From Gryllotalpicola daejeonensis (GTDB taxonomy: Bacteria; Actinomycetota; Actinomycetes; Actinomycetales; Microbacteriaceae): 64,000 nt of DNA. This document shows, piece by piece, positions 7,886 to 16,351 of this stretch. The notes under the pieces were generated by a model, which ran no database searches, was not told the origin of the DNA, and saw nothing but the letters and a program-made list of their open reading frames with translations. Positions within the stretch are counted from its first letter, which is position 1; every line of letters starts with the position of its first letter. The DNA is taken from the NCBI RefSeq assembly GCF_039538145.1, contig NZ_BAABBV010000002.1, forward strand, positions 248,001 to 312,000, read 5' to 3'. A program made the translations under genes and the position numbers.

Positions 7886-8579
7886 GATCGAGCGACCAGT
7901 CCACGGGCTCTGCGCCCTGAGCAACGAGCAACTCGTTTGCTCTGCTGAACGGGCGCGAGCCGAAGAAGCCGCTTGAGGCCGACAGCGGCGACGGGTGCGC
8001 ACTCGCGACGACGGGGGTCTCACCGAGCAGGGGCCGCAGCGTGCCGGCATCCCTGCCCCACAAAATGGCGACCAACGGCCCACCGCGCGCGACGAGGGCG
8101 CGGATCGCGTGCTCGGTCACGGCCTCCCAGCCCTTGCCGCGGTGCGACGCCGGCGCGCCCGGCCGCACGGTCAGCACCCTGTTGAGCAGCATGACGCCGT
8201 GCTCGCTCCACGCGGTGAGGTCGCCGTGCTCGGGCGTCGGAACGCCCATGTCCTCACGTAGCTCGCGGTAGATGTTCTGCAGCGAGCGCGGCACCGGCCG
8301 CACGTGCCGCTCGACGGCGAACGACAGGCCGATCGGGTGGCCGGGCGTCGGGTACGGGTCCTGCCCGACGATCAGCACGCGCACCTCGGCGAGCGGGTAC
8401 GAGAACGCGCGCAGCACGTTCGCGCCTGCCGGCAGGTAGCCCCGGCCCGCCGCCGTCTCTGCGCGCAGCCAGTCGCCCATGCGCGCGATCTGCGGCGCCA
8501 CCGGTTCGAGCGCGCGCGCCCAGCCCGGGTCCATCGCCCCGTCTGCGGCGAGCTCGGCGAGCGACTTTCCCGGCACCAT
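7881..8579 (-). CDS. ung: Uracil-DNA glycosylase
   Basis: 232 residues from ATG 8579. Family-1 UDG removes uracil from DNA and starts base-excision repair. The active-site loop VGQDPYPTPGHPIGLSF carries the catalytic Asp of GQDPY, and the DNA-intercalating leucine loop is AHPSPLSA. The minor-groove region GVMLLNRVLTV is also present. The final Y/H of the usual GQDPYH is Pro. The start codon overlaps the stop of the upstream acetyltransferase (TGATG), so translation is coupled. The stop codon lies in repeat E1. Confidence 0.96.
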   Translation of the reverse strand: MVPGKSLAELAADGAMDPGWARALEPVAPQIARMGDWLRAETAAGRGYLPAGANVLRAFSYPLAEVRVLIVGQDPYPTPGHPIGLSFAVERHVRPVPRSLQNIYRELREDMGVPTPEHGDLTAWSEHGVMLLNRVLTVRPGAPASHRGKGWEAVTEHAIRALVARGGPLVAILWGRDAGTLRPLLGETPVVASAHPSPLSASSGFFGSRPFSRANELLVAQGAEPVDWSLDR

Positions 8580-9883
8580 CAGAACTCCAGCATGAGCCAC
8601 GGCGTGCGCTCGGCCGCGAACGTGCGCTCGAGCGTCAACGCGGCGCCCGGCGTGCGCTCAGTGATACGGCCCGCGCGGGCGAGCGTCGTCGGCGCGATGC
8701 CGCCGAGAACCGTCGCCGAGAGCTCGCTGATGGGCAGAGCGAGGGATGCCGCGCCCTGCGGCACCTCCCCCGCGAGAGGCTTCACCCGCCCGATGCCGTC
8801 TGAGCCTGCCTCGAGCAGGAAGCGCCCCGCCGCGAACTCGAGCGGGTCGTCGACCTCGAGCGCGATCGTCGCGGGAGCCGCGTAGCGCCGCGCCTCGAGC
8901 ACGGCGGGCAGGTCGAGGATGCGCAGCCAGAGTCGATCCTTCGGGGTGCGCTTCGCTGCGCGCAGATCGCCGAGCTGCCAATTGACGGGCTCGTCGACGG
9001 GTCGCTCGATCGCGCGCACCGTGGCGACCAGGTCGAGCTCGAGCAGGAAGCGCCACAGCGCCGCCGTCGCCTCGTCGGTCGCGCCGACCAGCCATCGCAC
9101 GGTGACGAGGTGCTTCGTGAAGTCGGCCGGATTGCCCGTCAGCGTGTAGCTCGCGAAGCCCTGCGGCACCCCCTCGGCGTCGTCATAGCGCACCGTGCGA
9201 ACCTGCGCGCGGTCGCGCCCGTACAGCCCGGTCGCGAGGCCGACCATGAAGTCGTCGTACCTGATGCCGCCCGGCTGCACGGCCCGCGCGCGATCGATGA
9301 TCGCGAGGGCGTCGGGCAGAAGCGCGGCGGGGTCGACGAAGCGCGTGCGGCCCGGGGCATCCGGCCCGGTCCATCGCACCCGCTTGGTCTCGATCTCGGT
9401 GTTCTCGCCGATCGTCGCGACGCCGAATCCATAGCGCCCGTACAGCACCGTCTCGCTGGCGGTGAGTCCCGCGATCGGCACGCCCTCTGCCGCGGCGGTG
9501 CGCAGCTCGCTCTCGAGCAGCGCCCGCGCGATGCCGCGGCGGCGGTGGGTCGGAGCGACCGTCACCGACGCGATCGACCAGAGCGGGACCGCAGCCCCGC
9601 CGGGAAGCGTGAGCGGGGCGACCCAGCTCTGCGTCGTGCCGACGGGTTCGTCGATCAGTCCCTGCGCGTCGTAGACGCCGGTCACCCGGCGGCTCGGCGC
9701 ATGCTCGCGCACCTCGGCGAGCCGCTCCGGCTCGTCGGCAGGGCCGTGGAAGCCGCGGCTGTCGGCCTGCAGCCACGCCTCGAAAGCGGCGGTGTCTGCA
9801 CGGTCGACCAGCCGAAGCTCGAGGCCGGCCTGCTCGAGACGGTCGGCGGAGATCGGGTCGATGGGCGCGTCGTCGAAGCTCAC
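8579..9883 (-). CDS. Eis-like GNAT acetyltransferase with SCP2-type C-terminal domain
   Basis: 434 residues. An N-terminal GNAT domain with the acetyl-CoA loop VAPTHRRRGIARALL is followed by a second degenerate GNAT repeat and a C-terminal SCP2-like domain, the layout of Mycobacterium Eis. In Eis the general acid is a Tyr after the CoA loop and the base is the C-terminal carboxylate of a terminal Phe. Here ETVLYGRYGFG supplies the Tyr and the protein ends in LEF, so both features are conserved. Eis proteins acetylate multiple amines of aminoglycosides and lysines on proteins or peptides; the physiological substrate here is unknown. Translationally coupled to ung. Confidence 0.9.
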   Translation of the reverse strand: MSFDDAPIDPISADRLEQAGLELRLVDRADTAAFEAWLQADSRGFHGPADEPERLAEVREHAPSRRVTGVYDAQGLIDEPVGTTQSWVAPLTLPGGAAVPLWSIASVTVAPTHRRRGIARALLESELRTAAAEGVPIAGLTASETVLYGRYGFGVATIGENTEIETKRVRWTGPDAPGRTRFVDPAALLPDALAIIDRARAVQPGGIRYDDFMVGLATGLYGRDRAQVRTVRYDDAEGVPQGFASYTLTGNPADFTKHLVTVRWLVGATDEATAALWRFLLELDLVATVRAIERPVDEPVNWQLGDLRAAKRTPKDRLWLRILDLPAVLEARRYAAPATIALEVDDPLEFAAGRFLLEAGSDGIGRVKPLAGEVPQGAASLALPISELSATVLGGIAPTTLARAGRITERTPGAALTLERTFAAERTPWLMLEF

Positions 9884-10039
9884 CCGACCACGCTATCGAG
9901 CACCCGTGGTGTGTTCCCACAATTCCGGCGCGGCCGGGCGGAGGCCGGGCCAGCCGTTCCTACAGGGAACCGCGGGCGAAGCATCCGCTCTCACTAAGAT
10001 CGCGGCTATTGACCAGCTGACAACAGGGAGGTTCGCGCG

Positions 10040-11203
10040 ATGGAGCGTGACATCTACGACGAAGACCATGAGGCATTCCGCGACCTGGTGAAGTCGTTCG
10101 TCAAGAAATACGTCACCAACGAGTCGATCCAGCGCTGGGACGCCGAGGGCGAGATCGACCGCGCGACGATGAAAGCGGCCGCAGAGTCCGGCCTCATCGG
10201 TCTGTCGGTGCCCGAGGAGTTCGGCGGCGCCGGCATGCTGCAGGACTACCGCTTCCGCACCGTCGTCAGCGAAGAGGTCATCGCCGCCGGTGCCGGCTCG
10301 CTCGCCGGTGCGTTCGGCATCCAGGACGACCTGGCCGTGCCGTATCTCGTGCACATGGGCACCGACGAGCAGAAGGCCAAGTGGCTGCCGAAGATGGCGA
10401 CCGCCGAGGTCATCGGCGCGCTCGCGATGACCGAGCCGGGCGCCGGTTCCGACCTGCGCGGCATCTCGACCACGGCGAAGAAGGTCGAGGGCGGCTACGT
10501 CGTCAACGGCGCGAAGACCTTCATCTCGAGCGGCAAGACCGCCGATCTCGTCGTCACCTTCGTGAAGACCGGCGAGGGCAACCGCCCAGACGCCTTCAGC
10601 ATCGTGCTGATCGAGAACGGCATGGAGGGCTTCGAGCACGGCAAGAAGCTCAACAAGCTCGGCTCGCACGGCCACGACACGGCAGAGCTGTCGTTCACCG
10701 ATGTCTTCGTGCCAGACGAGAACCTGCTCGGCGGCGAAGAGGGCCGCGGGTTCATCCAGCTCATGACGAACCTGCCGCTCGAGCGCCTCTCGATCGGCGT
10801 CGCCGGCGCCTCCGCCGCACAGGCCGCCCTCGGCTGGACGCTCGAGCACACGAAGGCCCGCGAGGCGTTCGGCCAGCGCATCATCGACTTCCAGAACACG
10901 CGGTTCAAGCTCGCCGACGTCGCGGTCACCGTCGACGTCATGTGGGCCTATATCGACCGCGCTCTGCTCGCCTACAAGGAGGGCAAGCTCACGGCGGAAG
11001 AGGCGGCCAAGGTGAAGTTCTGGGCGAGCGAGCGCGAGTGGGAAGTGCTCGACACCTGCCTGCAGCTGCACGGCGGCTACGGCTACATGAACGAGTACCC
11101 GATCACCCGTGCCTTCGCCGACGCCCGCGTGCACCGCATCTACGGCGGCACGAACGAGATCATGCGCGACATCGTGAGCCGTCAGCTGGCGGGCAAGCGC
11201 TGA
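10040..11203 (+). CDS. Acyl-CoA dehydrogenase
   Basis: 387 residues, full length for the family. The FAD-binding signature ALAMTEPGAGSDLRGI and the C-terminal signature GGYGYMNEYPITRAFAD are present. The position of the MCAD catalytic Glu (IYEGT) is Gly here (IYGGTNEIM). As in isovaleryl- and long-chain-type enzymes, the base is probably the Glu in LPLERLSIG on the alternative helix. It introduces the alpha-beta double bond into an acyl-CoA in beta-oxidation or branched-chain catabolism, with electrons passed to ETF. RBS GGGAGG is eight bases before the ATG; TAAGAT at 9995 is a possible -10. Monocistronic. Confidence 0.94.
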   Translation: MERDIYDEDHEAFRDLVKSFVKKYVTNESIQRWDAEGEIDRATMKAAAESGLIGLSVPEEFGGAGMLQDYRFRTVVSEEVIAAGAGSLAGAFGIQDDLAVPYLVHMGTDEQKAKWLPKMATAEVIGALAMTEPGAGSDLRGISTTAKKVEGGYVVNGAKTFISSGKTADLVVTFVKTGEGNRPDAFSIVLIENGMEGFEHGKKLNKLGSHGHDTAELSFTDVFVPDENLLGGEEGRGFIQLMTNLPLERLSIGVAGASAAQAALGWTLEHTKAREAFGQRIIDFQNTRFKLADVAVTVDVMWAYIDRALLAYKEGKLTAEEAAKVKFWASEREWEVLDTCLQLHGGYGYMNEYPITRAFADARVHRIYGGTNEIMRDIVSRQLAGKR

Positions 11204-11231
11204 CCGGCTGAGTCTCCTCGCACGACGCCAC

Positions 11232-11265
11232 CAGGCCGTGCACCCGCAACGGGGTGCACGGCCTG
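11232..11265 (+). terminator. Hairpin after acyl-CoA dehydrogenase
   Basis: Perfect 14-base arms CAGGCCGTGCACCC and GGGTGCACGGCCTG around a six-base loop, 28 bases after the stop. There is no T-run, as is common for GC-rich actinobacterial terminators. Confidence 0.6.
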
Positions 11266-11290
11266 ACGCGTCGCGGGGGCCGGTTGTCAG

Positions 11291-11296
11291 TAACAT
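11291..11296 (+). promoter_or_regulatory. Candidate -10 of a leaderless transcript (MFS gene)
   Basis: TAACAT ends six bases before the ATG at 11303 and there is no Shine-Dalgarno sequence. This spacing would put the first transcribed base on or next to the start codon, as in many actinobacterial leaderless mRNAs. No clear -35 is visible. Confidence 0.35.
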
Positions 11297-11302
11297 CCGT
11301 CC

Positions 11303-12769
11303 ATGACGACGACGGTGCCTTCGGGGCGCACCTCCCTCGGGGTCTCGGCCTCACTCATCGGCCGGCTCTTCTGCGTCGAACTGACGAGCGGCATCCTGCA
11401 GGGCTACTACGTGCCGCTGATCAGCGACATCGTGACGCATCTCGGCATCCACGACGCGGACTACAACTGGTTCGACGCCGCCCAACTGCTCGCGTCGGCG
11501 ATCGTCGTGCCGATCCTCGCGAAGCTCGGCGACATGTACGGGCACAAGCGGGTGCTGCTCGTCGCGACCGCCCTCACCGCCGGCGCGACGTGGTGGCTGG
11601 CGTTCGCGGGCAGCTTCACGACGTACCTGATCGCGTTCGCGCTGCAGTGCTTCTATGTCGTCTGGCTTCCGCTTGAAGTCGCGTTGATCTTCGAGCGCGG
11701 CAGGCGATCGGATGCCGGCGTGTCACGCACCCGCAGGGCGGCCGGTCTTCTCGTCGTCGCGCTCGAGACGGGTGCCATCGCGGGCGCTCTGCTGTCAGGC
11801 ATCCTGTTCACCGCCACCGGCTCGCTGCCGGCCACGCTCGCGCTGCCGGCGGTCTGCGTCACGCTCGTCTTCTTCGCGATCCTGTTCGGGGTGCCGGAGT
11901 CCGAGCCGCTGCCCGGCCGCCGCCTCGACTCCACCGGTTTCGCCGTGCTCGCCGTCGCGCTGCTGCTCGTCACCGGTGGCCTGACGCTCATGCGCGCCCA
12001 GGGGCCTGGAAGCGTCTGGGTGTGGCTGCTGATCGCGCTCGGGGTGCTCGCCTTCCTGCCGTTCGGGTTGATCGAGCTGCGCAAGGACGACCCCGCGATC
12101 GATCTGCGCGTCATGCGCAAGCCGGCGATGTGGCCCGTCATCACGACGGCGGGGCTCATCGGCATCAGCCTGCTCGGGGCGCAGGCGCCGCTGTCGACCT
12201 TCGCGGGCACAGACCCCGCCAACGGCTACGGACTGGGGCTCGCGGCATCCGGTCGCTCGCTGCTGATCGGCGTGTACCTGATCTCGATGATCGTCGGCGC
12301 GCTGCTGTTCCCGCTCGTCTCGAACTGGACGAGCCCGCGGTGGGCGCTCATCATCGCCGCCGCGCTGGTGGGAGTCGGCTATCTGCTGTTCCTGCCGTTC
12401 CACGCGCAGACGCTGCAGGTGCTCGTGAACATGCTGATCGCGGGGCTCGGATCAGGCGCCCTCGTCGGCGCGCTGCCCGCCGCCGCCGCGGCCGCCGCCC
12501 CGCGCGGCCAGACCGGGGTCGCCACCGGCATGACCAACACCACGAAGACGATCGGCGGCTCGATCGCGTCGGCGATCTTCGGAGTCGTGCTGCTGACGGG
12601 CGCGTCGGAGACCGTCACCTCGACCGCCGCGAGCCTCACGGGCTACATCGCGGTGTGGCTCATCTGCGCGCTGGGCGCCTTCGCCGCGGTCGCCCTGCTG
12701 TTCTTCGTGCCGAAGGCGGCGCTCGTCGACGCCCCGGTCGAGTCGCCCGCGGCTTCCCCCGTCATCTGA
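11303..12769 (+). CDS. MFS transporter, 14-TM drug/H+ antiporter type
   Basis: 488 residues with about 14 predicted membrane helices. The loop after TM2 reads LGDMYGHKRVLL, the MFS motif A (G-D-x-x-G-x-K/R-x). The length and helix number suit the DHA2 group of multidrug efflux pumps. A long central loop rich in small residues and the C-terminal GGSIASAIFGVVL region also fit. There is no linked regulator, so the substrate is not predictable. Palindrome C1 lies in the gap to the convergent SDR gene. Confidence 0.88.
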   Translation: MTTTVPSGRTSLGVSASLIGRLFCVELTSGILQGYYVPLISDIVTHLGIHDADYNWFDAAQLLASAIVVPILAKLGDMYGHKRVLLVATALTAGATWWLAFAGSFTTYLIAFALQCFYVVWLPLEVALIFERGRRSDAGVSRTRRAAGLLVVALETGAIAGALLSGILFTATGSLPATLALPAVCVTLVFFAILFGVPESEPLPGRRLDSTGFAVLAVALLLVTGGLTLMRAQGPGSVWVWLLIALGVLAFLPFGLIELRKDDPAIDLRVMRKPAMWPVITTAGLIGISLLGAQAPLSTFAGTDPANGYGLGLAASGRSLLIGVYLISMIVGALLFPLVSNWTSPRWALIIAAALVGVGYLLFLPFHAQTLQVLVNMLIAGLGSGALVGALPAAAAAAAPRGQTGVATGMTNTTKTIGGSIASAIFGVVLLTGASETVTSTAASLTGYIAVWLICALGAFAAVALLFFVPKAALVDAPVESPAASPVI

Positions 12770-12780
12770 CGCGCGGCTGC

Positions 12781-12834
12781 GCCCGAACGGCGCATTCGTG
12801 CCCGGTACAGCGGGCACAGGTGCGCCGTTCGGGC
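12781..12834. repeat. Intergenic palindrome family C, copy 1
   Basis: Outer arms GCCCGAACGGCGCA and TGCGCCGTTCGGGC (14 bases, perfect), a symmetric 3x3 mismatch (TTC/AGG), inner arms GTGCCCG/CGGGCAC and a six-base loop GTACAG. It occupies most of the 90-base convergent gap. A diverged relative is at 60140-60193. Confidence 0.85.
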
Positions 12835-12859
12835 ACATCGCGGCGCCGAACGGACGCGG

Positions 12860-13642
12860 CTACGCCTTCGGGGCGAGCTTGCCGCGGTGCACCGCGAACT
12901 GCGCGGCCTGCGCGATGGGGCGCAGCACGATGAGGTCCTGGTTCACGTACCAGGGCTGCTCGAGCGCGTTCACGATGACGGATGCCACGTCGTCGGCCGT
13001 GAGCGGGTGATCGACCCCCTCGTAGATCGCGGAAGCCCGATCGGCATCGCCGCCGAAGCGATTCAGCGAGAACTCCTCGGTCTGCACCATGCCCGGCGCC
13101 ACCTCGATGACGCGGATCGGCTCGCCCTTGAGGTCGAGACGCAGCGCCCCCACCAGCCCGTGAACGGCGAACTTCGCGGCGTTGTAGCCTCCGCCGCCCC
13201 CATAGGCCTGCAGTCCGGCGGTCGACGAGACCGTCACGATGTCGGCCGACCCCGCCGCCCCCGCGGCGGCCCGGCGCAGCAGCGGCAGCAGCGCCTGCGT
13301 CACGCGCGCGACGCCCACGACGTTCACCTCGAGCATCCACTGCAGGTCGTCGATCGAGAGCGCGTCCACCGCGTCGGAGCCGCGCGCGCCGCCGGCGTTG
13401 TTCACGAGCGCGTGCACGGGGCCGCTCTCGGCCAGGTAGGAGGCGAGGGCTGCGACATCCGCCTCGCTCGTCACGTCGGCGACGAAGGTGTCGATGCCCG
13501 CAGAGCCCGCCAGCGCCGCCAGCCGGTCCTCGCGGCGGGCGACGCCGACGACCTTCCAACCGCGCGAGGCGAACAGCCGCGCCGTCGCCTCCCCGATTCC
13601 CGAACTGGCACCCGTGACGACTACGCGCTTTACCTCGCTCAT
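12860..13642 (-). CDS. SDR-family NAD(P)-dependent oxidoreductase
   Basis: 260 residues, classical SDR. Cofactor motif VTGASSGIGEATA at 9-21, NNAG, catalytic Ser in TVSSTAG, and YNAAK for the YxxxK pair. The late region DVASVIVNALEQPWYVNQDLIVLRP is typical of YdfG-like enzymes (3-hydroxy acid or serine dehydrogenases), so oxidation of a small beta-hydroxy acid is a reasonable guess but not proven. Its ATG is only 23 bases from the GTG of the divergent acyltransferase, so the two promoters must overlap each other or the coding regions. Confidence 0.93.
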   Translation of the reverse strand: MSEVKRVVVTGASSGIGEATARLFASRGWKVVGVARREDRLAALAGSAGIDTFVADVTSEADVAALASYLAESGPVHALVNNAGGARGSDAVDALSIDDLQWMLEVNVVGVARVTQALLPLLRRAAAGAAGSADIVTVSSTAGLQAYGGGGGYNAAKFAVHGLVGALRLDLKGEPIRVIEVAPGMVQTEEFSLNRFGGDADRASAIYEGVDHPLTADDVASVIVNALEQPWYVNQDLIVLRPIAQAAQFAVHRGKLAPKA

Positions 13643-13665
13643 GGCTCAATTGTGGAGGCTCGAAA

Positions 13666-14766
13666 GTGGGCACCGTACCGTTGATGGCGATGACGGCACC
13701 GGACACGGCGAAGCAGACGGCACAGAAGACGAAGCGCGTTCCCTTCTGGGACAACGCGCGCTGGATCGCGGTGACGCTCGTCATCATGGGCCACGCGACG
13801 CTGAAGCTCATCGGCAAGAGCGACGTCGCGTACGCCTTCTACCTCTTCGTCTACACCTTCCAGGTGCCCGTTCTGGTGCTGGTCAGCGGCTATTTCGCCA
13901 AAGCCGACCCGCCGAGCGCCCGCCAGCTGAAGCGCCTGCTGACCGACGTCGTGCTGCCCTACCTGATCTTCCAGTCGATCTGGATCGTCATCCAGTGGGC
14001 CGTCGAGCCGGGGCATCCGTTCAAGCTCGACTACACCAGCGCGAAGTGGACGCTGTGGTTCCTGATCGCCCTCGCGATCTGGCGCATGGTGCTGCCATAT
14101 CTCGCAATGTTGAAGTTCCCGTTCCTGATCAGCGTGCTGATCTCGTTCATCTCGGGCTACGCGGGAAGTGCCGACGACACCCTGTCGCTCGCCCGCGTCG
14201 CCGCGCTGCTGCCGTTCTTCGTGCTCGGCTGGGAGCTGCGCCGCCGCAGCCAGTACGCAAGGTGGTGGATCGCCGCCCGTGCCACGATCGTGTGGCCCGT
14301 GCGCGCCGTCGCGGCCGCGATCCTCGTCACGGCCGGCGTCACGATGTACTTCGGCATCGACGCGTGGCGCGATCTGCTCGTGCGCCGCTTCCTCCTCTTC
14401 GACGAGGAGTACTCGAGCTTCGGCTACGACCAATGGTGGGCCGGCTTCGTGCGCCTGCTCGTGATCGTGCTGGCGCTCGTCATGACGGCCGCGGTGCTCG
14501 TGCTCGTGCCACGTCGCGAGACCTTCTTCACCGCATGGGGCTCGGCGACGATGTACATCTACCTGCTGCACCCCTTCTTCCTGTACCCGCTGCGCGAGTC
14601 GGGCTGGCTCGAGGACCACTCGACCGTGCCGGTGCTCGCGGGCATGGTGCTGCTGTCGATCGGGGTCGCGGTGCTGCTCTCGCAGCGCTTCGTCAGGAGG
14701 GCGCTGCACCCGCTCGTCGAGCCGCGGGCGAAGTGGCTCTTCCATCAGCGGCGCGCGCCGGCGTAG
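13666..14766 (+). CDS. Membrane acyltransferase (acyltransferase-3 family, YcfT/fucose 4-O-acetylase-like)
   Basis: 366 residues with about ten membrane helices. The N-terminal motif FWDNARWIAVTLVIMGHATLK contains the conserved catalytic His (GH) of acyltransferase-3 proteins, which O-acylate sugars or glycolipids of the envelope using cytoplasmic acyl-CoA. The GTG at 13666 is preceded by GGAGG with a seven-base spacer; in-frame ATGs at 13684 and 13690 are alternatives. It is divergent from the SDR gene with an unusually short spacer. Acceptor unknown. Confidence 0.88.
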   Translation: MGTVPLMAMTAPDTAKQTAQKTKRVPFWDNARWIAVTLVIMGHATLKLIGKSDVAYAFYLFVYTFQVPVLVLVSGYFAKADPPSARQLKRLLTDVVLPYLIFQSIWIVIQWAVEPGHPFKLDYTSAKWTLWFLIALAIWRMVLPYLAMLKFPFLISVLISFISGYAGSADDTLSLARVAALLPFFVLGWELRRRSQYARWWIAARATIVWPVRAVAAAILVTAGVTMYFGIDAWRDLLVRRFLLFDEEYSSFGYDQWWAGFVRLLVIVLALVMTAAVLVLVPRRETFFTAWGSATMYIYLLHPFFLYPLRESGWLEDHSTVPVLAGMVLLSIGVAVLLSQRFVRRALHPLVEPRAKWLFHQRRAPA

Positions 14767-14861
14767 GCATTCGCTCGCCCTCGACGCCGCGCGCGTAACA
14801 GAGGCGCGCGCGCCTTCATGACGTGATATTGCGCGCGGCATGACGGCGTATGTCGGGCGCA

Positions 14862-14891
14862 TTGAAATCACGGATGCCTCACTCCTAGCCT
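14862..14891 (+). promoter_or_regulatory. Candidate sigma70-type promoter of metY
   Basis: TTGAAA (14862-14867), 18-base spacer, TAGCCT (14886-14891), about 38 bases before the metY ATG. AGGAG at 14919-14923 is the ribosome site. No SAM riboswitch fold was recognised in the 162-base leader region. Confidence 0.5.
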
Positions 14892-14928
14892 CGCTTCGAC
14901 ACCGCGACCCAACTCGTCAGGAGCACCG

Positions 14929-16257
14929 ATGACCGCCGACCCCACCACGTGGAAGTTCGAGACCAAGCAGATCCACTCCGGTGCTGCGCCCGACCCGACG
15001 ACGAACGCACGTGCGACGCCGATCTATCAGACGACGTCGTATGTCTTCAACGACTCCGACCACGCGAAGAACCTGTTCGCGCTGGCCGAGTTCGGCAACA
15101 TCTACACCCGGATCCAGAACCCCACGCAGGCGGTCGTCGAAGAGCGCATCGCGGCGCTCGAGGGCGGCACCGGGGCGCTGCTGGTCGCGAGCGGCCAGGC
15201 CGCTGAGACCTTCGCGGTGCTGAACATCGCGCAGGCCGGCGACCACATCGTCTCGTCGAGCTCGATCTACGGCGGTACCTACAACCTGTTCAAGTACACG
15301 CTCGCGAAGCTCGGCATCGAGACGACCTTCGTCGTCGACCAGGACGACCCCGACGAGTGGCGCCGTGCGGTGCGCCCGAACACGAAGCTGTTCTTCGCCG
15401 AGACGATCGGCAACCCGAAGGTGAACGTGCTCGACATCGAGACGGTCGCCGGCATCGCCCATGCGAACGGCGTTCCGCTGATCGTCGACAACACGATCGC
15501 GACGCCCTTCCTGCTGCGCCCGATCGAGCACGGCGCCGACATCGTGATCCACTCGGCCACCAAGTTCCTAGGCGGCCACGGCACCACGATCGGCGGCGTC
15601 ATCGTCGACGGCGGCCGCTTCGCGTGGTCAGAGCACGCCGACACCTTCCCTGGCCTCAACCTGCCCGACGAGTCGTACCACGGCGTGCAGTACACCCAGG
15701 CGGTCGGCGACTCTCTCGCCTACATCATCAAGGCGCGCGTGCAGCTGCTGCGCGACCTCGGCTCGGCGATCGCGCCGATCTCCGCGTGGCTGCTCATTCA
15801 GGGCCTCGAGACGCTGTCGCTGCGCGTCGAGCGCCACGTGCAGAACGCGCAGGAGATCGCGGAGTTCCTCGAGCGTCACCCCGACGTGGCCTCGGTCAAC
15901 TACGCCGGCCTGCCGACGAGCCCCTGGTACGCGCAGGCGAACAAGTACACGCCGAAGGGCGCGGGCGCCGTGCTGTCGTTCGAGCTCAAGGGCGGCGTCG
16001 ACGCCGGCAAGGCATTCGTCGACAGCCTCAACCTGTTCAGCCACCTGGCGAACATCGGCGACGTGCGCTCGCTCGTGATCCACCCGGCCTCGACCACGCA
16101 CTCGCAGCTGTCGCCCGAGGCGCAGCTCAACAGCGGCGTGACGCCCGGCCTGGTGCGCCTCTCCGTCGGCATCGAGAACATCGACGACCTCAAGGCCGAC
16201 CTCGAGCTCGGTCTCAAGGCCGCGCGCGAGGTCACCCTCGCGGCGCGGAACGCCTAG
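14929..16257 (+). CDS. metY: O-acetylhomoserine aminocarboxypropyltransferase (O-acetylhomoserine sulfhydrylase)
   Basis: 442 residues, PLP-dependent Cys/Met metabolism family, in the longer length class typical of MetY. The PLP lysine lies in HSATKFLGGHG, with the substrate loop YGGTYNLF and the C-terminal HPASTTHSQLSPEAQ. It joins O-acetylhomoserine and sulfide to homocysteine and may also act on methanethiol. metX follows 95 bases downstream on the same strand, so the pair makes homocysteine by direct sulfhydrylation. Hairpin D separates them. Confidence 0.96.
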   Translation: MTADPTTWKFETKQIHSGAAPDPTTNARATPIYQTTSYVFNDSDHAKNLFALAEFGNIYTRIQNPTQAVVEERIAALEGGTGALLVASGQAAETFAVLNIAQAGDHIVSSSSIYGGTYNLFKYTLAKLGIETTFVVDQDDPDEWRRAVRPNTKLFFAETIGNPKVNVLDIETVAGIAHANGVPLIVDNTIATPFLLRPIEHGADIVIHSATKFLGGHGTTIGGVIVDGGRFAWSEHADTFPGLNLPDESYHGVQYTQAVGDSLAYIIKARVQLLRDLGSAIAPISAWLLIQGLETLSLRVERHVQNAQEIAEFLERHPDVASVNYAGLPTSPWYAQANKYTPKGAGAVLSFELKGGVDAGKAFVDSLNLFSHLANIGDVRSLVIHPASTTHSQLSPEAQLNSGVTPGLVRLSVGIENIDDLKADLELGLKAAREVTLAARNA

Positions 16258-16268
16258 CGCGAGGCATC

Positions 16269-16326
16269 CCCGGTCGTCACAAAGGCGCCCATCGCGGCAA
16301 CGCGAGCCGCGTTTGTGACGACCGGG
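16269..16326. repeat. Intergenic inverted repeat D between metY and metX
   Basis: Perfect 15-base arms CCCGGTCGTCACAAA (16269-16283) and TTTGTGACGACCGGG (16312-16326) around a 28-base GC-rich core with weaker pairing. It may terminate or attenuate transcription between the two genes. It lacks the conserved cores of SAM riboswitches. No second copy was found in the window. Confidence 0.75.
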
Positions 16327-16351
16327 CTCAGCGTTTTGACAGAATCGCTCT

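Noticed and set aside
16258..16351. SAM riboswitch before metX
   Set aside because: Only a two-armed hairpin is visible. There is no multi-helix junction or pseudoknot core as in SAM-I, SAM-II or SAM-IV.
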